Made by a program: the position numbers and the translations under genes. From Streptomyces sp. NBC_01454 (GTDB taxonomy: Bacteria; Actinomycetota; Actinomycetes; Streptomycetales; Streptomycetaceae), in assembly GCF_036227565.1 (NCBI RefSeq), contig NZ_CP109460.1:6262001-6326000 (forward strand): DNA of 64,000 bases, read 5' to 3'. The notes under the pieces are model-generated. The model made no database searches. It was not told the origin of the DNA and saw only the letters and a list, made by a program, of their open reading frames with translations. Below, one piece after another: positions 9,645 through 17,637 of this stretch. Position 1 is the first letter of the stretch; every line of letters begins with the position of its first letter.

Positions 9645-9720
9645 TACCACTTACGGGTGGTATGACCGCAAGCAGTGGATACGTGCTGTACAGGGAAAGT
9701 AATTTAGGGCCGCCTTCAAG
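9645..9720 (+). promoter_or_regulatory. Upstream region of the desA-like gene: dyad and degenerate iron box
   Basis: A dyad TACCAC-N6-GTGGTA lies at 9645-9662. At 9704-9716 the sequence TTAGGGCCGCCTT resembles the right part of the DmdR1/IdeR iron-box consensus (TTAGGTTAGGCTAACCTAA), but the left part is missing. Iron control would be expected for a siderophore operon, yet the match is weak. Confidence 0.25.
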
Positions 9721-9770
9721 GGCTCGTCCGCATGGGACCGCCCCAACTCTCCTGACAGAAGAGCACATTG

Positions 9771-11186
9771 ATGTCTGTGCCCCCTGCCGGCACCGCCCTC
9801 GCAGGCGGCACCAACGGCCCCCGCGCACTGCGCCCCCTCCTCGACACCGTCCTCGACGCCCTCACCACCGGCGCCGAGGACCGTGCCGGCCCCCTCCCGC
9901 CCGGCGGCCCCGACGCCGTCACCCGCGCCGTACGCGACGCCTGCCACCCCCTCCTCCCCGCGCACGGCACCGGCCCGCACGCCGCCCTGCGCACCCTCGT
10001 CCACACCCTGGCCGCCGGCGCCGCCGACCCCGCCGACCCGCACTGCGCCGCCCACCTGCACTGCCCGCCCCTCGCCCTCGCCGCCGCCGCGGACCTCGCC
10101 GCCGCCGCCCTCAACCCCTCCATGGACTCCTGGGACCAGGCCCCCGCCGCCTCCGCCCTGGAAGCCCTCACCGGCCACGCACTCGCCGCACTCGTCTACC
10201 CCCGGGCCACCGCCCCCGACGCCCTGGTCACCACCGGCGGCACCGAATCCAACCAACTCGCCCTGCTCCTCGCCCGCGAGGCCGCCGCGGCCGACCACCC
10301 CACCGCCGGCCCCCTCCAGATCATCTGCGGCGCCAACGCCCACCACAGCATCCACCGCTCCGCCTGGCTCCTCGGCCTCCCCGAACCCCTCACCCTCCCC
10401 ACCCCCGACGGCACCCTCACCCCCGACACCGTCCACACCTGCCTGGCCAACCTCGCCGGACGCACCGGCCCCCTCCTCCTCACCGCCACCGCAGGCACCA
10501 CCGACACCGGCGCCATCGACCCCCTCCCCGCCCTCGCCGACCTCGCCGAACGCCACGGCACCCGCTTCCACATCGACGCCGCCTACGGCGGAGCCCTGCT
10601 CTTCAGCGACACCCACGCCGCCGCCCTCGACGGCCTCGACCGCGCCCACACCGTCGCCCTCGACCTGCACAAACTCGGCTGGCAACCGGTCGCCGCCGGC
10701 CTCCTCGCCGTCCCCGGCCCCCACACCCTGACCCCCCTCACCCACCAGGCCGACTACCTCAACGCCGACGACGACACCGAAGCCGGCCTCCCCGACCTCC
10801 TCAGCCGCTCCCTGCGCACCACCCGCCGCCCCGACATCCTCAAAATCGCCGTCACCCTCAAAGCCCTCGGCCGCCACGGCCTCGGCGACCTCATCGACCG
10901 CACCCTCGCCGCCGCCGCCACCCTCGCCGACCTCATCGAGGCCCACCCCCGCTACGAACTCCACTCCCGTCCCACCCTCAGCACCGTCCTCTTCCGCCCC
11001 ACCGGCATCACCGACACCGCCCTCGCCACCATCCGGCGCACCCTGCTCATCGACGGCCGCGCCGTCCTCGGCCGCGCCACCACCCCCACCGGGCTCTGGC
11101 TCAAAGCCACCCTCCTCAACCCCCACACCCAACCCGGAGACCTCACCACCCTGCTCACCCTCGTGGAAGGCCAGACCCTCCGATGA
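9771..11186 (+). CDS. PLP-dependent decarboxylase, DesA-like (group II)
   Basis: A 471-aa PLP enzyme of the group II decarboxylase family, related to DesA, which makes cadaverine from lysine in desferrioxamine synthesis. Family blocks are NPSMDSWDQ, VTTGGTESNQLALLLAREA, FHIDAAYGGALLF and ALDLHKLGWQP, where K301 should form the Schiff base. The YLN and SLRTTRRPDILKI segments also match DesA. ATG 9771 has AGAAGAG at 9757-9763. The stop overlaps the desB-like start (ATGA). The true substrate could be lysine, ornithine or another diamino acid. No desC or desD follows, so a complete desferrioxamine pathway is not encoded here. Confidence 0.8.
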   Translation: MSVPPAGTALAGGTNGPRALRPLLDTVLDALTTGAEDRAGPLPPGGPDAVTRAVRDACHPLLPAHGTGPHAALRTLVHTLAAGAADPADPHCAAHLHCPPLALAAAADLAAAALNPSMDSWDQAPAASALEALTGHALAALVYPRATAPDALVTTGGTESNQLALLLAREAAAADHPTAGPLQIICGANAHHSIHRSAWLLGLPEPLTLPTPDGTLTPDTVHTCLANLAGRTGPLLLTATAGTTDTGAIDPLPALADLAERHGTRFHIDAAYGGALLFSDTHAAALDGLDRAHTVALDLHKLGWQPVAAGLLAVPGPHTLTPLTHQADYLNADDDTEAGLPDLLSRSLRTTRRPDILKIAVTLKALGRHGLGDLIDRTLAAAATLADLIEAHPRYELHSRPTLSTVLFRPTGITDTALATIRRTLLIDGRAVLGRATTPTGLWLKATLLNPHTQPGDLTTLLTLVEGQTLR

Positions 11187-12628
11187 CGCACACCCCGCCC
11201 CGTCAAGCGCCCCACACCACCGACACCACGGGCACCACCGCCCCCGACGAACCCCTGGACCTCATCGGCATCGGCATCGGCCCCTTCAACCTCTCCCTCG
11301 CCGCCCTCGCCCACCCCCTCACCCACCTCCGCACCGCCTTCTACGACCAGCGCCCCGCCTTCCAATGGCACCCCGGCCTCCTCATCGACGGCACCACCCT
11401 CCAAGTCCCCTTCCTCGCCGACCTCGTCACCCTCGCCGACCCCGCCAGCCCCTGGAGCTTCCTCAACTACCTCAAAACCCGCGAACGCCTCTTCCCCTTC
11501 TACTTCGCCGAACGCTTCCACCTCCACCGCGCCGAATACGACGCCTACTGCCGCTGGGTCAGCGAAAACCTCCCCGCCCTCCACTTCGGCCACCAGATCG
11601 ACGCCGTCCGCTGGAACCCCGAACGCGACGCCTTCGAAGTCGACTTCACCCAACTCGACCCCGACGGCGAAGCCCAGGCCCTCGGCCGCACCTACGCCCG
11701 CAACCTCGTCCTCGGCATCGGCACCGCCCCCCACGTCCCCGTCCCCCTGCGCCCCCTCGCCGAAGCCTCCGCCGTCCCCGTCATCCACTCCGCCGAGTAC
11801 CTCGAACACCGCGACCGCCTGCTCGCCGCCGACCGCCTCACCGTCATCGGCGCCGGCCAGTCCGGCGCGGAAATCTTCCTCGACCAGCTCCGCGCCCGCC
11901 CCGCCGGCCGCGAAGGCCTCCACTGGCTCGCCCGCACCCCCGCCTTCGCCCCCATGGAATACAGCAAAATCGGCCTCGAACACTTCACCCCCGACTACAC
12001 CCGCTACTTCCACGCCCTCCCCGAACGCGTCCGCGACGCCCTCGTCCCCAGCCAGTGGCAGCTCCACAAAGCCATCGACCACGACACCCTCGCCGCCATC
12101 CACGACGAGCTCTACCGCCGCACCCTCGACGGCGGCTGGCCCGACGCCACCCTCACCCCCGGCGTCTGCGTACGCACCGCAGGACGCGTCGGCACCACCA
12201 GAGTCGAACTCCACCTCGACCACACCCAGCAAGGCACCCGCTCCCGCCTCACCACCGACGCCGTCGTCCTCGCCACCGGCTACCGCGAACGCCGCATCGA
12301 CACCCTCCTCGCCGCCCTCGACCCCTACGTACGCCGCGACTCCTCCGAACGCCCCCGCATCGACGCCGACCACCGCCTGCTCCTCGACCCCTCCGTCACC
12401 GGCGCCGTCTACGTCCAGAACGCCGAAACCCACACCCACGGCGTCGGCACCCCCGACCTCGGCCTCGCCGCCTGGCGCAGCGCCACCATCCTCAACTCCC
12501 TCACCGACAGCACCCCCTACCCCCTCCCCACCCGCACCGCCTTCACCACCTTCGGCCTTCCACAGGCCCCCACCGGACGCACCGGCACCGTCCCCCGCCA
12601 GGGCTCCACCCTCGTCCCCCGCGGCTGA
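11183..12628 (+). CDS. Lysine/ornithine N-monooxygenase, DesB/IucD-like
   Basis: A 481-aa flavin-dependent N-hydroxylase acting on the terminal amine of a diamine or diamino acid to give a hydroxylamine for hydroxamate siderophores. The FAD motif IGIGIGPFNLSLAAL is near residue 30, the NADPH motif VIGAGQSGAEIFL is mid-protein, and the C-terminal LATGYRER motif is typical of the IucD/SidA/DesB group. Its ATG overlaps the stop of the DesA-like gene, so the two are translationally coupled and probably act in sequence (decarboxylate, then N-hydroxylate). The acylating and condensing enzymes (desC, desD) are absent from this locus. Confidence 0.85.
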   Translation: MTHTPPRQAPHTTDTTGTTAPDEPLDLIGIGIGPFNLSLAALAHPLTHLRTAFYDQRPAFQWHPGLLIDGTTLQVPFLADLVTLADPASPWSFLNYLKTRERLFPFYFAERFHLHRAEYDAYCRWVSENLPALHFGHQIDAVRWNPERDAFEVDFTQLDPDGEAQALGRTYARNLVLGIGTAPHVPVPLRPLAEASAVPVIHSAEYLEHRDRLLAADRLTVIGAGQSGAEIFLDQLRARPAGREGLHWLARTPAFAPMEYSKIGLEHFTPDYTRYFHALPERVRDALVPSQWQLHKAIDHDTLAAIHDELYRRTLDGGWPDATLTPGVCVRTAGRVGTTRVELHLDHTQQGTRSRLTTDAVVLATGYRERRIDTLLAALDPYVRRDSSERPRIDADHRLLLDPSVTGAVYVQNAETHTHGVGTPDLGLAAWRSATILNSLTDSTPYPLPTRTAFTTFGLPQAPTGRTGTVPRQGSTLVPRG

Positions 12629-12632
12629 CTCA

Positions 12633-12662
12633 GCGGCGGCGATGCCCCGGCACCGCCGCCGC
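12633..12662 (+). terminator. Hairpin after the desAB-like pair
   Basis: A 9-bp stem GCGGCGGCG / CGCCGCCGC with a 12-nt loop begins 5 nt after the monooxygenase stop. It could end the siderophore-like transcript before the SIMPL gene. No U-tract follows, which is usual in this GC range. Confidence 0.45.
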
Positions 12663-12794
12663 CCCGGACCCCGACCACACCGACGCCGGCCCCACCGCCT
12701 CCGCCGCCCCACAGCACCCCGGCCACGACCCCACCGCCCGCCCGCATGTGCCACCCTTCACCCCCACACCCGCCCCACCACCGCGGAGGCACCC

Positions 12795-13505
12795 ATGACC
12801 GACCCCACCGGCACCACCCCCCTCCCCGCCCTTCCCTACGGCACCCCCGACACCCCCCGCCTCGCCGTACGCGGCGAAGCCCGCCTCGAAGTCGACCCCG
12901 AAATCGCCCGCATCGCCGTCACCGTCAGCGCCCGCGGCACCGACCGCAGCGCCGCCCTCACCGACCTCACCCGCCGCAACGAACAAGCCCTCACCCTCAT
13001 CAAGACCTACGGCGACGCCATCGAAAACCTCGAAACCGGCACCTTCAGCCTCACCCCACAACTCACCGAAAAAGGCCGCCACGAACGCATCCGCGCCTAC
13101 CACGGACGCGTCACCCACACCGCCACCCTCAACGACTTCACCACCCTCGGCGAACTCACCACCCGCCTCGCCGACCTCGACCTCACCCGCGTCGACGGCC
13201 CCTGGTGGGCACTGCGCCCCGACTCGCCCGCCCACCGCGCCGCCCGCACCCAGGCCGTCCACGAAGCCGTCCAGCGCGCCCGCGAATACGCCGAAGCCGT
13301 CGGCGCCCGCCTCGACGCCCTCCTCGAAATCGCCGACCTCGGCGCCGACAACGCCGCCCCCACCGCCGGCCCCGCCCTGCGCTCCGCCCCCGGCTACGGC
13401 GCCCCCGCCCAGGAAGCCGCCCCCGCCCTCGACCTCGAACCCCAGCGCCAGACCGTCCACGCCAGCGTCAACGCCCGCTTGACGATGACCCGCCCCGCAC
13501 TGTGA
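12795..13505 (+). CDS. SIMPL-domain (DUF541) protein
   Basis: A 236-aa protein with a SIMPL/DUF541 domain over most of its length: LAVRGEARLEVDPEIARIAVTVSARGTDR at the start, then the alternating strand and helix pattern with LTPQLTEKGR and the HRAARTQAVHEAVQRAREYAEAVGARL helix. GGAGG lies 5 nt before ATG 12795. Family members can be periplasmic or cytoplasmic; this one has no signal peptide. No biochemical function is established for the family. It is about 165 bp downstream of the desB-like gene and the same strand, so co-transcription is possible past the 12633 hairpin. Confidence 0.8.
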   Translation: MTDPTGTTPLPALPYGTPDTPRLAVRGEARLEVDPEIARIAVTVSARGTDRSAALTDLTRRNEQALTLIKTYGDAIENLETGTFSLTPQLTEKGRHERIRAYHGRVTHTATLNDFTTLGELTTRLADLDLTRVDGPWWALRPDSPAHRAARTQAVHEAVQRAREYAEAVGARLDALLEIADLGADNAAPTAGPALRSAPGYGAPAQEAAPALDLEPQRQTVHASVNARLTMTRPAL

Positions 13506-13513
13506 GACCACCC

Positions 13514-13555
13514 CGCGCGAGGGCGGTATTCCGCTCATAGGAGCGGGGTCGCGCG
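13514..13555 (+). terminator. Terminator after the SIMPL gene
   Basis: An outer 7-bp stem CGCGCGA / TCGCGCG (13514-13520 with 13549-13555) encloses a 6-bp inner hairpin CCGCTC-ATAG-GAGCGG (13531-13546). It separates the SIMPL gene from pyruvate kinase. Confidence 0.55.
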
Positions 13556-13650
13556 CATTCCAAGACTTGTCAACAGCCCTTCATCAAGCCCTCGTTGAGC
13601 CGACACTTTCCTACCGTTCCCTACCGCCCGGTAAGTCATAGAGTCGACAC

Positions 13651-15087
13651 ATGCGCCGAGCAAAAATCGTCTGCACACTGGGCCCCGCCACCGACTCCTA
13701 CGAGCAGATCAAAGCCCTCGTGGACGCCGGAATGGACATCGCCCGCTGCAACCTCAGCCACGGCACCCACGCCGACCACGAAACACGCGTCGACCGGGTC
13801 CGCAAAGCAGCCGAGGAATCCTGCCGCAGCGTCGGCATCCTCGCCGACCTTCAAGGCCCGAAAATCCGACTCGGCCGATTCCGCGAAGGCCCCGTACTTC
13901 TCGAACGCGGCGACGAGTTCACGATCACCGTCGAACCCGCCGTGGAAGGCGACCGCCAGATCTGCGGCACCACCTACGACGGCCTCGCCAACGACGTCAC
14001 CACCGGCGAACGCATCCTCGTCGACGACGGCAAAGTCACCCTCGAGGTCACCGGCGTCGACGGACCCCGCGTCCGCACCAAGGTCATCGAAGGCGGCATG
14101 GTCTCCGACCACAAGGGCCTCAACCTCCCCGGCGTCGCCGTCTCCGTCCCCGCCCTCTCCGAAAAGGACCAGGACGACCTCCGCTGGGCCCTGCGCTACG
14201 GCGCCGACATCATCGCCCTCTCCTTCGTCCGCAGCGGCCGCGACATCGAAGACGTCCACCGCATCATGCGCGAGGAGAACCGCACCCTCCCGGTCATCGC
14301 CAAGATCGAAAAACCCCAGGCCGTCGACCACATCGACGACATCGTCGCCGCCTTCGACGGCATCATGGTCGCCCGCGGCGACCTCGGCGTCGAAATGCCC
14401 CTCGAAACCGTCCCGATCGTCCAGAAGCGCGCCATCAAACTCGCCAAGCGCAACGCCAAACCCGTCATCGTCGCCACCCAGATGCTCGACTCGATGATCG
14501 ACAACTCCCGCCCCACCCGCGCCGAGGCCTCCGACGTCGCCAACGCCGTCATCGACGGCACCGACGCCGTCATGCTCTCCGGCGAAACCAGCGTCGGCAG
14601 CTACCCCACCGAAACCGTCCGGACCATGAGCCGCATCGTCGAAGCCGCCGAGGAGGACGTCCTCGCCAAGGGCCTCCCGCCGCTCACCGAAACCAACAAG
14701 CCCCGCACCCAAGGCGGCGCCGTCGCCCGCGCCGCAGCCGAAATGGGCGACTTCCTCGGCGCCAAGTTCCTCGTCGCCTTCACCCAGTCCGGCGACACCG
14801 TCCGCCGCCTCTCCCGCTACCGCTCACCCATCCCCCTGCTGGCCTTCACCCCCGACCCGGCCACCCGCGCCCAACTCAACGTCAGCTGGGGCGTGGAGAC
14901 CTTCCTCGGCCCGACCGTCAACTCCACCGACGAGATGGTCGCCCAGGTCGACGAGCACCTCCTCGCCCTCGGCCGCTGCCAGAAGGGCGACGTCGTCATC
15001 ATCACCGCCGGCTCCCCGCCCGGCGTCCCCGGCTCCACCAACCTCGTCCGCGTCCACCACATCGGCGAGGACGACTCCCCGAAGTAA
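13651..15087 (+). CDS. pyk: Pyruvate kinase
   Basis: A 478-aa pyruvate kinase, the last glycolytic step (PEP plus ADP to pyruvate plus ATP). The N-terminus RRAKIVCTLGPATDSYEQI is diagnostic, followed by NLSHGTHADH, the active-site region VIAKIEKPQAVDHIDDIV with catalytic Lys, GIMVARGDLGVEMP, and KPVIVATQMLDSMI. The C-terminal allosteric domain is complete. ATG 13651 is the only start that fits the conserved N-terminus; the ribosome-binding site is weak. Transcribed alone between two hairpin or strand boundaries. Confidence 0.97.
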   Translation: MRRAKIVCTLGPATDSYEQIKALVDAGMDIARCNLSHGTHADHETRVDRVRKAAEESCRSVGILADLQGPKIRLGRFREGPVLLERGDEFTITVEPAVEGDRQICGTTYDGLANDVTTGERILVDDGKVTLEVTGVDGPRVRTKVIEGGMVSDHKGLNLPGVAVSVPALSEKDQDDLRWALRYGADIIALSFVRSGRDIEDVHRIMREENRTLPVIAKIEKPQAVDHIDDIVAAFDGIMVARGDLGVEMPLETVPIVQKRAIKLAKRNAKPVIVATQMLDSMIDNSRPTRAEASDVANAVIDGTDAVMLSGETSVGSYPTETVRTMSRIVEAAEEDVLAKGLPPLTETNKPRTQGGAVARAAAEMGDFLGAKFLVAFTQSGDTVRRLSRYRSPIPLLAFTPDPATRAQLNVSWGVETFLGPTVNSTDEMVAQVDEHLLALGRCQKGDVVIITAGSPPGVPGSTNLVRVHHIGEDDSPK

Positions 15088-15143
15088 GCCCCACCGCACC
15101 ACCCCCGAACCCGCTGGCCCGAGGTGCCTGACTGCCGTCCCTG

Positions 15144-15932
15144 TCAGTGCTTCGGCCCGATGTGTTGATCCATGAGGGCGACGGAGGCCTTGCGGGCGAC
15201 GGAGATGTTGAACGGGTCGCTGCCGCGGGCGAGGGTCGTCCACTCGACCCCGACCTTCGTGAGGGTGTCCGAGCAGAGCCTGCGGATGTCGTCGGACTTG
15301 TTGCTGAAGAAGTACCGCGGGTATTTGTAGCGCTTGCGCTCGCCGCCTACGAGCCGGGTGGTCCAATTGGTGATCCGGCAACCGTCGGAGTGGATCAGCC
15401 CGCGGATGAACTCCCACGGGTGTGCGTCCACGATCTGCGGTTGCCAGGGTTCGAGGATGATCGGTCGCTCGCGCTTCTTGCCCTCGCCGTGCTGGGGGAA
15501 CATGCACCATAAGTGCTTCGAGTGGACCTTCACGTTGTGGCAGCCGGCCCTTCTGACGCGGCACACGGAGTTGTCCGGGAAGACTGCGCGCATTGCGGTT
15601 TCGCAGGCGTCCATCAGGCCGGGCCAGTCGTCGCCGCACGTGATCATGAGACTCGGTACGCGGTGCGTCGAGTGCCGGATGACGTGTCCGTCGCCGAGAT
15701 AGAGGGCCAAGAGGTAGGAGTAGGCCGCCGCGTCGAGGTCGCGTCCGTCGCAGCGTGGGCATGTGGGGTGGTGGGCGCCCGGGCACTCTCCGCGCTTGGC
15801 GCGGTCCAGGTGTCGCCAATAGCCGACGGTGCCGAGGGGAACACCCAGCGCGCGGGCGACATCCGCGTTCCTGGCTCCCGCGCGGAGCTGGGCAATTGCC
15901 TTGTGTCGCACGCCTGCGCCATGAAGGATCAT
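15144..15932 (-). CDS. HTH / zinc-ribbon / LAGLIDADG-like protein beside tRNA-Leu
   Basis: A 262-aa protein (ATG 15932; an in-frame GTG at 16004 would add 24 residues). A helix-turn-helix is visible at residues 12-40 (LRAGARNADVARALGVPLGT), then a Cys/His cluster (C50, H54, H55, C58, C61), then two LAGLIDADG-like helices: LLALYLGDGH at 74-83 and IRGLIHSDG at 176-184, each with the acidic residue expected of a metal-binding active site. This resembles a free-standing two-motif homing endonuclease or a regulator derived from one. Third-position GC is clearly lower than in neighbouring genes, and it lies directly downstream of tRNA-Leu on the same strand, both suggesting acquisition. Whether it still cleaves DNA cannot be told. 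Confidence 0.7.
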   Translation of the reverse strand: MILHGAGVRHKAIAQLRAGARNADVARALGVPLGTVGYWRHLDRAKRGECPGAHHPTCPRCDGRDLDAAAYSYLLALYLGDGHVIRHSTHRVPSLMITCGDDWPGLMDACETAMRAVFPDNSVCRVRRAGCHNVKVHSKHLWCMFPQHGEGKKRERPIILEPWQPQIVDAHPWEFIRGLIHSDGCRITNWTTRLVGGERKRYKYPRYFFSNKSDDIRRLCSDTLTKVGVEWTTLARGSDPFNISVARKASVALMDQHIGPKH

Positions 15933-16017
15933 GGCATTACTGTGCGTATCCGTCGGCGGCGTGGAGTGAAAACGGAGCGAATTCACGAGAACGTGAGACT
16001 CCACTCAGATGAGAAAG

Positions 16018-16101
16018 TGCCGGGTATGGGATTCGAACCCACATGCCCTTTCGGACAGAGGCTTTTGAGGCCTCCGCGTCAACCAGTTGCGCCAACCCGG
16101 C
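16018..16101 (-). tRNA. tRNA-Leu (anticodon CAA)
   Basis: Read on the minus strand, an 84-nt cloverleaf starts with acceptor GCCGGGT, pairs with ACCCGGC and ends in discriminator A. The anticodon arm is GAGGC-CTCAAAA-GCCTC, giving anticodon CAA, followed by a long variable arm (class II) and the T-loop GGTTCGAATCC. CCA is not encoded. It decodes UUG. Confidence 0.95.
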
Positions 16102-16191
16102 CAGGTTGCTCGGCAGAAGTGTACCGGGTGAACAGACAGCAGTGCAGCTAGGTAGGCTGCAATGGCACCACCTGCCTGAACGAGGAGTCCC

Positions 16192-16848
16192 GTGAGCGCC
16201 GCCGAGCCCGAGCAGCCCACCGCCGATGACGATCAGTCGCACGTCCCGCCGCTGACCACGCGCGTCGTGATCGCCGAGGACGAGGCCCTCATCCGTCTCG
16301 ATCTCAAAGAGATGCTGGAGGAGGAGGGCTACACCGTCGTGGGCGAGGCCGGCGACGGTCAGACGGCCGTCGAGCTGGCCCGGGAGCACCGCCCCGATCT
16401 GGTGATCCTGGATGTGAAGATGCCGGTGCTGGACGGTATCTCGGCGGCCGAGGTGATCGCCGAGGAGAGCATCGCGCCGGTGCTGATGCTGACCGCGTTC
16501 TCGCAACGTGAGCTGGTGGAGCGGGCGCGGGACGCGGGGGCGATGGCGTATCTGGTGAAGCCGTTCTCGAAGACGGATGTGGTTCCGGCGATCGAGATGG
16601 CGGTGAGCCGGTTCACCGAGCTGAAGACGCTGGAGCAGGAGGTCGAGGACCTCACCCAGCGGCTGGAGACGCGGAAGCTGGTGGACCGGGCCAAGAGCGT
16701 GCTGCAGACGCAGTACGGGCTGACGGAGCCGGCGGCGTTCCGGTGGATCCAGAAGACGTCGATGGACCGCCGGCTGTCGATGCAGCAGGTGGCGGAGGCG
16801 GTCATCGAGGACGCCGAGGAGAAGAAGCAGCAGAAGAAGGATCAGTAG
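16192..16848 (+). CDS. pdtaR: ANTAR-domain response regulator, PdtaR type
   Basis: A 218-aa two-component regulator with a receiver domain (about residues 22-140: VVIAEDEALIR, phospho-Asp in VILDVKMP, Lys in YLVKPFS) and a C-terminal ANTAR RNA-binding domain (about 150-210, with LVDRAKSVLQTQYGLTEPAAFRWIQKTSMD). ANTAR proteins bind paired-hexaloop RNA and act as antiterminators; the mycobacterial PdtaR is the closest described relative. GTG 16192 has GAGGAG 5 nt upstream. Its cognate kinase is not in this window. A symmetrical hairpin closes the gene. Confidence 0.9.
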   Translation: MSAAEPEQPTADDDQSHVPPLTTRVVIAEDEALIRLDLKEMLEEEGYTVVGEAGDGQTAVELAREHRPDLVILDVKMPVLDGISAAEVIAEESIAPVLMLTAFSQRELVERARDAGAMAYLVKPFSKTDVVPAIEMAVSRFTELKTLEQEVEDLTQRLETRKLVDRAKSVLQTQYGLTEPAAFRWIQKTSMDRRLSMQQVAEAVIEDAEEKKQQKKDQ

Positions 16849-16864
16849 CTGCGCGGAGTGTGGG

Positions 16865-16900
16865 AGCGGCCCCGTACCGGTTGACCGGTGCGGGGCCGCT
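16865..16900. terminator. Bidirectional terminator between pdtaR and livF
   Basis: A 16-bp stem AGCGGCCCCGTACCGG / CCGGTGCGGGGCCGCT with one G-U pair and a TTGA tetraloop, between two convergent stop codons. Confidence 0.85.
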
Positions 16901-16920
16901 TGCGTGGTGGGGGTGTGGGG

Positions 16921-17637
16921 TCAGTCCTCGCCGAGGTAGGCCTTGCGGACGGATTCGTCGTGGAGGAGGGAGCGGCCGCTGCCGGAGAGGACGATGCGGC
17001 CGATTTCCATGACGTGTCCTTGGTCAGCGAGGGAGAGCGCGGCCTGGGCGTTCTGTTCGACGAGGAGGATGGTGGTGCCTTGTGAGCGGAGTTCGCGGAT
17101 GGTTTCCATGATCTTCTGCATCATGATCGGGGAGAGGCCCATGGAGGGTTCGTCGAGCATGAGGAGTTTGGGGCGCGACATCAGGGCGCGGCCCATGGCG
17201 AGCATTTGCTGTTCGCCGCCGGAGAGGGTGCCGGAGGCTTGTTTGCTGCGTTCGCCGAGGATGGGGAAGAGTTCGTAGACGCGTTGGATGTCGGCGTCGA
17301 TGCCGGCGGTGTCCTTGCGGAGGAAGGCGCCGAGCTTGAGGTTTTCGGCGATGGTGAGGCGGGGGAAGAGGCGGCGGCCTTCGGGGGAGTGGGCGAGGCC
17401 GCGTTCGACGATTTTGTGGGCGGGGACGCCGTTGAGGGGTTCGCCGTCGAAGGTGATTTTTCCGGCGAGGGGCTTGAGGAGGCCGGAGAGGGTGCGCAGG
17501 GTGGTGGTTTTGCCGGCGCCGTTGGTGCCGATGAGGGTGACGGCTTCGCCTGCTTCGACGGAGAAGGAGATGCCTTTGACGGCTTCGATCTTGCCGTAGG
17601 CGACGCGGAGGTCCTCGACTTCGAGCAGTGCGGTCAT
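16921..17637 (-). CDS. livF: Branched-chain amino-acid ABC transporter ATP-binding protein LivF
   Basis: A 238-aa ATPase of a HAAT-type amino-acid importer. Walker A is GTNGAGKTTT, signature LSGGEQQMLAMGRAL, Walker B LLMLDEPSMGLSP, followed by the switch His in VEQNAQ context. It is the last gene of livKHMGF; its ATG overlaps the livG stop. Length is normal. It would energise uptake of branched-chain amino acids together with LivG. Confidence 0.95.
   Translation of the reverse strand: MTALLEVEDLRVAYGKIEAVKGISFSVEAGEAVTLIGTNGAGKTTTLRTLSGLLKPLAGKITFDGEPLNGVPAHKIVERGLAHSPEGRRLFPRLTIAENLKLGAFLRKDTAGIDADIQRVYELFPILGERSKQASGTLSGGEQQMLAMGRALMSRPKLLMLDEPSMGLSPIMMQKIMETIRELRSQGTTILLVEQNAQAALSLADQGHVMEIGRIVLSGSGRSLLHDESVRKAYLGED

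Noticed and set aside
9700..9722. Full DmdR1/IdeR iron box before the desA-like gene
   Set aside because: Only part of one side matches (TTAGG...CCTT); the left half is absent, so I list it only as a degenerate candidate.
15088..15143. att-type duplicate of the tRNA-Leu 3' end bounding the HTH/LAGLIDADG gene
   Set aside because: No repeat of the tRNA 3' sequence is present beyond the gene, so an integrated element cannot be defined.
15142..15164. Another PafBC-type promoter (CTGTCAGTG)
   Set aside because: The first base differs, the -10 position reads CGATGT, and it lies inside the end of a minus-strand gene.
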